Shown here in pieces: positions 57,877 through 64,000 of a stretch of DNA of 64,000 nucleotides (positions are counted from its first letter, which is position 1; every line of letters starts with the position of its first letter). A model generated the notes under the pieces. It was not told where the DNA came from. It searched no databases and saw only the letters and a program-made list of their open reading frames with translations. The position numbers and the translations under genes were made by a program. Origin of the DNA: Riptortus pedestris (taxonomy: Eukaryota; Arthropoda; Insecta; Hemiptera; Alydidae); the NCBI GenBank assembly GCA_019009955.1, contig CM032233.1:81173501-81237500 (forward strand), read 5' to 3'.

Positions 57877-57905
57877 TTCAACGGACCTCATTTTCTTCAT
57901 CTCTT
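57080..57905 (+). repeat. R1 repeat copy 11
   Basis: The left region (GGGCTGCGTAAACTAAGCTC, TTTACAATAGATAAATCTAT) is of the GCTAGTTCGG-type subfamily. The body starts again at 57430 with CTTGAAAACAATATTTGGTA. (TA)n is at 57840-57871, and the right half stops at GACCTCATTTTCTTCATCTC. Confidence 0.72.
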
Positions 57906-58909
57906 TAAAGTTCTTAACAGATTAGAAACGAGATAAAAAAAAAAAAAAAAACCTCATAATTACAAAAGCAGATAAGGGTAAATCAAGTGTAATTATGCCG
58001 AAACAAATGTATGATGACTTTATTATCCTTCCGTTGATGATGGACCTCAGCCATCCAGCCCTAATCCAGAGAAAATAATAATTATGTACTGGTTACCCGG
58101 ACATATAAACAAAGCGCACAAATAGACAAACTCCCCAAATCAGCAACTCAAAAAAGAACCCACGTGTACATATATTGTACATTTTTCTATGTATAAAGAG
58201 AAAATTATGCTCGTTTAAATAATCACACTGAATCCAAGTATTTTGATGTTTACAAGCATTTTCAGAGTGAATGAAAACGTTAATTAATTATAACCCCCTA
58301 AAAACTTGGATTAAAGAAATACATCTTTTAGTATAAGAGTAAAGATGGCTCAAATGTAAGAGTGGAGGAGGGATCGAAGGGGAGGTATCCAAATCGAATT
58401 GTTTCAAGCCGAGAAGGCGATCAGTCCTCTCTAGGATCAAAGAGATTTTTACGACTGTAGCCAAGACGGGGAGGGGGAGGGTTGGTTTGACTTAGGACCA
58501 CTCCTTCTTCGAGAGCCAATATTTGTAAAAGCACCTTCCATATCCCCTCCCCTCCTATCTACTCCCTCCACAGGCACCATTTCAGAAAAATGCTAACTTA
58601 ACTCCCCTAAGAGATGGGTAGCCCACTGTAAAGCAGCGCTATTTATTGAGAGCCCTCAGGGCTCTCCAAGTCAATTCAAGAGTGTACTCTTCTAAGGGCA
58701 ATAAGTCTCGCAACTCAAAAGTTAATTCTAGAATACTACCACAATTTATAGTCGTTTTTTTCTCCTGTAATGGATAAGTGAATCAGTGGTTCCACGTTAT
58801 ATCAAATATTTTTTTTTACTGAAACCTGTCTCTAACATCTCTTTCGCTCTCCCCCTTATTCTCTCTCCCTATCCATCACTTTATAAAATTTCACAGCTAC
58901 AAATTTTAA
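57906..58909. other. Unassigned stretch with a GC-richer centre
   Basis: 57906-58370 is AT-rich. 58375-58700 is single-copy and richer in G and C (ACGGGGAGGGGGAGGGTTGG, hairpin GAGAGCCCTCAGGGCTCTCC at ~58660). No gene is recognised. Confidence 0.3.
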
Positions 58910-59047
58910 CAGATTTACCTTAGAGAAAATCAGCTATTGAGGTTGTACTCATGACTCGATTTTTGAAATATTTCCTCAAATGTTCATCGATCCTACCTCG
59001 TAGATGACGAAAATGACGTCCGTTCAAAATAATACACACAAACACAA

Positions 59048-59108
<61 letters not shown>

Positions 59109-59640
59109 TATATATATATACACACACACACACACATATTTGTCTGTTACCGATCTTGTGGTCACGATTTTTGTTTGATCGTTACCAAACTCCATATATA
59201 ATCGTTTTATGTAAAACGAAAGAAATATTTAGATTGTCAATGACTGAAATCGGACAAGTGGGAGGGGGGTTTAGAAGGGGAGAATTTTGAAAATTTCAAA
59301 TATCTCTATTATTATGAATCGAATCGAAATATTGTATAGCATCAAACATACTAGAAATGTAATTGCCCATAAATGATGTTATATACATACTGTCTCTGTG
59401 ATAAATATTAACCGAGATAATTAGATATTTCAGTTATCAGCCTTCAGTAAACTCCCACTCCTAGTCATGTCATATTAATAATAAGCTATTATTGTATAAC
59501 ATGGACCACTTTAGTCTAAGCTTAAATACAAAATATTGTTTTCAAGAGACTTTTTTTGCATAGAAGTAGAGAACATATAGTGAGATGACGTCACAAGTAT
59601 GCTATACCAGCGTGGAAAATCAACTGCGTGACGCACATTT
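58910..59640 (-). repeat. R1 repeat copy 12 (nearly full length)
   Basis: Right terminus TTAACAGATTTACCTTAGAG, right half, (CA)n/(TA)n tract (59035-59141), the body with GTGGGAGGGGGGTTTAG, and an eroded left end TCAACTGCGTGACGCACATT. Confidence 0.82.
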
Positions 59641-59940
59641 AATTTTAATACCGAAAATTAGGAAAATGTTGAGTCACATCTTCTAAATTAATCTAAAAAG
59701 TGTTATGCTGGCTAATACTTTTTTGGGGGTAATAGTGACATCTTACTCAATTACTAACCGTGTTATTCGTACTTTATTTTGAGCCTTCAGTTACCCCCAC
59801 CCCCCTTCAACTCATCGGTTTTGTCAAAAAACACAAAAACAAATTGAGAATATATGGTGAGATGTGATCACAAATGTGCTATACCAGCAGGTGGGAAATC
59901 TGTATAGTTTACGCAGCCCCAGCGTGACCGACTTTTTATG
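59641..59940 (-). repeat. R1 left-half copy 13
   Basis: Contains GACATCTTACTCAATTACTA, GATGTGATCACAAATGTGCT and the left terminus GTTTACGCAGCCCCAGCGTG. About 230 bases match 61690-61870 (GACATCTTACTCAAGTACTA, TGATCACAAATGTGCTGTAC), including the flank beyond the R1 end (GTGTAGACTA). Confidence 0.8.
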
Positions 59941-60061
59941 TGTAGACTAAATTTAAAATATATATAGGAGGGTTGAGATAGGGTTCTCCTAGTTGATGCA
60001 TGTCTGCATCGCTTTTGTGATTAACATACATGCAAGCAAGATTGGTGTAGCTTGAAGGCGG

Positions 60062-60062
<1 letters not shown>
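59941..60062 (+). repeat. R3 segment, left copy, containing the Helitron empty site
   Basis: TGTAGACTAAATTTAAAATA then GGGTTGAGATAGGGTTCTCC, GCATCGCTTTTGTGATTAAC and GGTGTAGCTTGAAGGCGGCT. The same segment, split by Helitron H4, is at 61871-61881 plus 63122-63242. Confidence 0.88.
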
Positions 60063-60114
<52 letters not shown>

Positions 60115-60115
<1 letters not shown>

Positions 60116-61150
60116 TAGCTATAAATAGAATAAATGAAAATAAGTCCCTAATCATTTTTTCCTGCGAGGGTCAGGCGGGCGACGTATAGATGAGAAATTT
60201 TAATTTTGAAGAATAAATAAATTTTTATTTAGGAACCCATTTGGGTTCCTGATCTATCCCTCTCCACTTTTTAACTCACCTTTTTGAATAATTCAAACCA
60301 TAATCGTGGATAGCATTTATTACAATTAAATATCCTCTATAATGAAACTTATTTCCTGTAAAAAACCAATCCGAGCACATATAGTTTAAGCAGGTTTGTA
60401 CATTAGATTATATTTGTAATAGTAGAGCTCAGTGGAAATCACTTCCAGTAATGCCAACATTTCACAGGAAATATGTTAACTCAATTAACTGTTTAGGCTC
60501 CTGCCTCCTTCCTCTAGCATCTCCATAGTTTTCCTTAAAATATTGATTCAAAGTATTATTTGAATAATTTATCTACCTGATGGAATTAAATAATAGTATT
60601 ACCCTAAAAATAATTTCATTTATATTCAAAAATATAGGTGAGGGGAAGAGAACGTGGCCCTCCTTGCAATATAAGTAATACTCTAAATCATATCAAAATT
60701 TAAATGGATATTGTCTTTTTTCATAATAACATTACCATTGTCTAAGTAGTTTTTATCGTATAACTCATTTATACTAAGGTCTACGACAAAAGTGTATATG
60801 ACAATCGTTACTCTAAATAACAAAGTAAACAACTTTTGTTATGTTTATATTTGCTGAAAAACCAATAGGAAACGAAATATCGCTATTTTGAATTTCAGGC
60901 TTCCCTTATAACCCCCACTCCTGTTCGTCTCAGAGGATATTAATATAGCCGAAAGTCTAAGTTGGGTTAGTAGTAATATACATACTAAGTTTCATAAAAT
61001 TCGGTTCAGCCGTTTATGCGTGAAAAGGTAACAAACAAACAAACAAACACACACGAAAGAAACAAAATGCAGTTATGGTGTCTATGACATGTGAAACGAA
61101 AAGTTATCGTGAAAATTCGCGAAAAAAATCAATGTACAGACGGAGGTTAC

Positions 61151-61204
<54 letters not shown>

Positions 61205-61210
61205 GTATGT
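60115..61210 (-). mobile_element. Non-autonomous Helitron, copy H3
   Basis: Minus-strand 3' end CTAG at 60118-60115 followed by T. The hairpin is lost or replaced. The body matches H4 (GTTAACTCAATTAACTG-like sequence, GGAAATCACTTCCAGTAATG inverted). The 5' part has CGCATAAACGGCTGAACCGA and TTGTAACCTCCGTCTGTACA on the minus strand. The 5' (TA)n is at 61157-61190, then TATG units. Confidence 0.8.
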
Positions 61211-61222
61211 ATATGTATATAT

Positions 61223-61870
61223 ACTTGTCTGTTACCCCTCTAGCGGTCGCAATTTTTGTTTGATCGTTACCAAACTCGATATTTAGTCGTTTTATCTAAA
61301 AAAACAGGTGAAGATTGTTAATGGCTGAAATCGAACTAGGGGGGAGAGGAGGTTTAGAGGGGGAGAATTTTGAAAATTCGAAATATCATTGTTACTATAA
61401 GTTGGATCGAAAAAGTGTATAGAATAAATATTATTGCAAATTTAATGTCCTATAAATATTGTTATATACATTTATTCTCTATCTTGAATATTATTTGCAT
61501 TTTTCAGTTTTCAGCCTTCAGTAAACCCCCACTTCTACTCTGTATAAGACAGAGTTATATAACAGACTATAATCTGTTATATTGTAAAACACATTATTCG
61601 AAGCTTAAATTCCAAATATTGTTATCAACAGTCCTTTATTATACGAGTTACATGCAAATATGTTCTAGTGACCCCCCTCCTCCCACATTGACATCTTACT
61701 CAAGTACTAACCGTGTTATCGGTACTTTATTTTGAGCATTCAGTTAATCCCCCACCCCTAAAACTGAGAAATTGAGAATATATGGTGAGGTTTGATCACA
61801 AATGTGCTGTACCAGCACGTGGGAAATCTGCTTAGTTTACAAAGCGCCAGCGTGACCGCGACTTTTTACG
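61223..61870 (-). repeat. R1 left-half copy 14 between two Helitrons
   Basis: CTTGTCTGTTACCCCTCTAG, the body with GGGGAGAGGAGG, TTTATTATACGAGTTACATG and the left terminus TTTACAAAGCGCCAGCGTGA. The right half is not present next to it. It would lie on the far side of H3. Confidence 0.78.
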
Positions 61871-61881
61871 TGTAGACTACA

Positions 61882-61942
<61 letters not shown>

Positions 61943-63121
61943 TTGTAACCTCTGACTGTACATTAATTTTTTTCTCGAAATTTCACGATAACTTGTCGTT
62001 TCACATGTCATAGACACCATAACTGCATTTTGTTTCTTCCGTGTATGTTTGTTTGTTTGTTACCTTTTCACGCATAAACGGCTAAACAGAATTTTATGAA
62101 ACTCGGTATGTATATTACTACTAGCCCAACTTAGACTTTTTTATATATACTTTCGTCGTATTCCGAAGTACAAATGCGTCATACGCCAAAAATTATAGCG
62201 GGAGTCAACAATTTTATTTAACACGAAAAACTCAACGGAACTAAATAAAACTCGGTATGTGTATTAGCACTAACACCTTCTTTATAATAAGCCATATCAA
62301 CATTTCTAGGGACGGGCAGGAGTGGTGGTTGTAGGAGAGGCCTGAATTTAAAAATAGCTGTTTTTCAATTGGGTTTTCTTCAAATATGCACATGACAAAA
62401 GTAGTTTATTTTTCTATTTAAAGTAACTTTTGTTATATTCACTTTTGTCGTATAGAAAAGTATAAACGTGATATACACTAAAATCTAAAGCGGGAGCCAA
62501 CAATTTTGGACGACCAACGATGGAACCGAACTTAGCAAAACTCAAGTATGTCAAGTAGCATTAATTCTTCCATGATTATTAGCTATATTAAAAATTTTAG
62601 GTCCAAACGGGAGTGGGGGTTATAAGAGAGGCTGAAAGGCGAGAAGTCTAATGCGGGAGTGGAAGATGACGGGAGCCTTACCAGTTAATTGAGTTTACTT
62701 ATTTCCCGTCTGGCATTGCTGGAAGTGATTTCCAGTGAGATTCACTATTACAAATATAATCTTACGTGCAAAACTTTGCCTAAACTATTTGAGCTCGGGT
62801 TGGCTTTTGAAAGAAAATATGCCCATTATAGATGATATTTAATTGTAATAAATGCTACCCATGATTATGGTTTTACTTATTGAAAAAACAGTTAGTCATA
62901 AAGTGTAGAAGGATAAATTAGGAACACATTTGCATTTATCCTTCAAAACTAAAATTTCTATTCTATTAATCCCCAAAAGTTACCCTTCAGGATTGGCTAT
63001 TTCGGAAAATCATTACGTCGTGGAGGGCAGTGTAATTGTACACATTGAAGTCTTACTATCAAAATACCATCATTAGCCAATCAACAATAATTTCCTGGGC
63101 ATCGCCGGGTACCTTAGCTAG
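61882..63121 (+). mobile_element. Non-autonomous Helitron, copy H4 (complete, with empty-site paralogue)
   Basis: The 5' TC is at 61882-61883 after an A. A (TA)n tract to 61938 is followed by AAATTGTAACCTCTGACTGT. Two internal direct modules of about 295 bases begin near 62140 and 62430 and carry GCAGGAGTGGTGG / CGGGAGTGGGGGTTATAAGA. The 3' end has hairpin CCTGGGCATCGCCGGG, then TACCTTAG, then CTAG at 63118-63121, followed by T. The flanks TGTAGACTACA and TTTAAAATATA rejoin to match the uninterrupted paralogue at 59941. No Rep/helicase coding is seen. Confidence 0.92.
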
Positions 63122-63242
63122 TTTAAAATATACCACCTACGGATAGGGGGGTTGGGATAGGATTCTTCTAGTTGCTGCATATCTGCTTCGCTTTTGTGAT
63201 CAACATACATGTAAACAAGATTGGTGTAGCTTGAAGGCGGCT
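63122..63242 (+). repeat. R3 segment, right copy
   Basis: TTTAAAATATACCACCTACG, GGGTTGGGATAGGATTCTTC, GCTTCGCTTTTGTGATCAAC and GGTGTAGCTTGAAGGCGGCT match 59950-60062 at roughly nine bases in ten. The following 63243-63500 is unassigned. Confidence 0.88.
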
Positions 63243-63502
63243 AATACTTACTCTATTATGATATTTATGTTTAAAAGCGTCAAGTTATTATGAGTTGAAT
63301 TAACTTAACCGGTAAAACAAAAAAAAAATATTTACATTTGTCAAAATAAAAACATAAACACGTGCTGACGTAACCTTCGCCGCTTGATAACCTCGCCCAG
63401 GACTTAGTGTTCAATTATAAAATGTAACTCACGGCTTTAGGGTCCTGACTGTGGTTAACAGTCTTACTGCTACTGTTATTATTGCACTCCCGCTCACTAA
63501 TT

Positions 63503-63618
63503 AACAGATTTCCCTTAAGGGAAATCAGCTATTGGGGTTGTACTCATGACGATTTTCAATAAATTTCTTCAAATGTCCATCGATCATACCCAGGAGATGA
63601 CGAAAATGAGGTCCGTTC

Positions 63619-63654
<36 letters not shown>

Positions 63655-64000
63655 CTGTTAACGCTCAAGCGGTCGCAATTTTTGTTTGATCGTTACCGAA
63701 CTCGATATTTAATCGTTTTATGCAAAAAGACAGATCAAGTTCATTAATGGCTGAAATCGGAACAGCAGGAGGGGGGGGGGGTTTAAAGGGGGATTTTCGA
63801 AAATTCGAATTATTTCCGTTAACATACGTCGGATCAAACAATTGTATAGAACCAATTTTATTGCAAATTAAATTTACTGTAAATATTGTTGTATACATTT
63901 ATTCTCTATCTTGAATATTAACCGAGATAATTGCATTTTTATTAAATGTGGGCCGATAACGGACGAGTGAGTTTACCGCCAAAAGCTAGTTCGGCCGTAA
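63503..64000 (-). repeat. R1 repeat copy 15, running off the window
   Basis: Right terminus TTAACAGATTTCCCTTAAGG, right half CAGGAGATGACGAAAATGAG, (TA)n at 63627-63650, TTGTCTGTTAACGCTCAAGC, G-rich GGAGGGGGGGGGGG, and the subfamily marker AAAAGCTAGTTCGGCCGT at the window edge. Open frames across it are repeat artefacts. Confidence 0.87.

Noticed and set aside
63665..63898. Recurrent frames with SFCIKRL, IEFGNDQTK, KPPPPP in R1 copies
   Set aside because: They reflect open stretches of the R1 body including its C-rich run. Copies have shifted frames and stops, with no sign of selection for coding.

Overview
The window is AT-rich, gene-poor eukaryotic DNA. It has spliced coding exons, long introns, dozens of (TA)n and (CA)n microsatellites and decayed transposons of many classes: Helitron, piggyBac, mariner, Penelope-like, several non-LTR retrotransposons and a tRNA-derived SINE. 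The protein sequence of the one confident gene and the transposon mix point to an arthropod, most likely an insect. Sequence alone does not settle the species.

The only gene supported with confidence is on the minus strand near the left end. Two exons, complement(13913..14067) and complement(7414..7554), join in frame across a 6.36 kb intron and encode the C-terminal part of a carbonic anhydrase-related protein of the CARP X/XI (CA10/CA11-like) type. Earlier exons were not found up to 64 kb. The remaining ~50 kb may be a large upstream intron of this gene or intergenic DNA. Two further exon-like open stretches on the plus strand (47815-47990 and 53230-53331) are weakly supported and unidentified.

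The dominant structure is a family, called R1 here, with about 19 full or partial copies on both strands. A full copy is ~650 bp and has a (TA)n or (CA)n tract at a fixed central position. One end reads inward AGTCNGTCACGC...TAAGCAGATTTCCC. The other ends in the palindrome TTTCCCTTAAGGGAAA followed by TCTGCTAA. A second family of about 1 kb (four copies) has Helitron hallmarks: a TC start, a terminal hairpin, a CTAG end, and A|T insertion. One copy (61882-63121) has a matching empty site inside the window at 59941-59975. Helitrons and a Penelope-derived foldback are nested in the microsatellite of R1 copies, notably at 29.76-31.83 kb.

Layout: 0-7.4 kb, sparse repeats. 7.4-14.1 kb, CARP exons with a Penelope endonuclease fragment and a LINE tail in the intron. 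14.1-21.3 kb, Helitron, long inverted repeat, R1, a TTAA-bounded piggyBac derivative and an internally deleted mariner. 22-25 kb, three SINEs and a LINE. 25-32 kb, Penelope-type foldbacks with hammerhead-ribozyme-like cores plus the nested R1/Helitron block. 32-40 kb, a TTAA-bounded MITE, three R1 copies (one split by a SINE) and GC-richer possible conserved blocks. 40-54 kb, mariner, LINE and piggyBac remnants, two more foldbacks, and a piggyBac flanked by a near-identical 310 bp direct repeat. 54-64 kb, mostly R1 and two opposed Helitrons.
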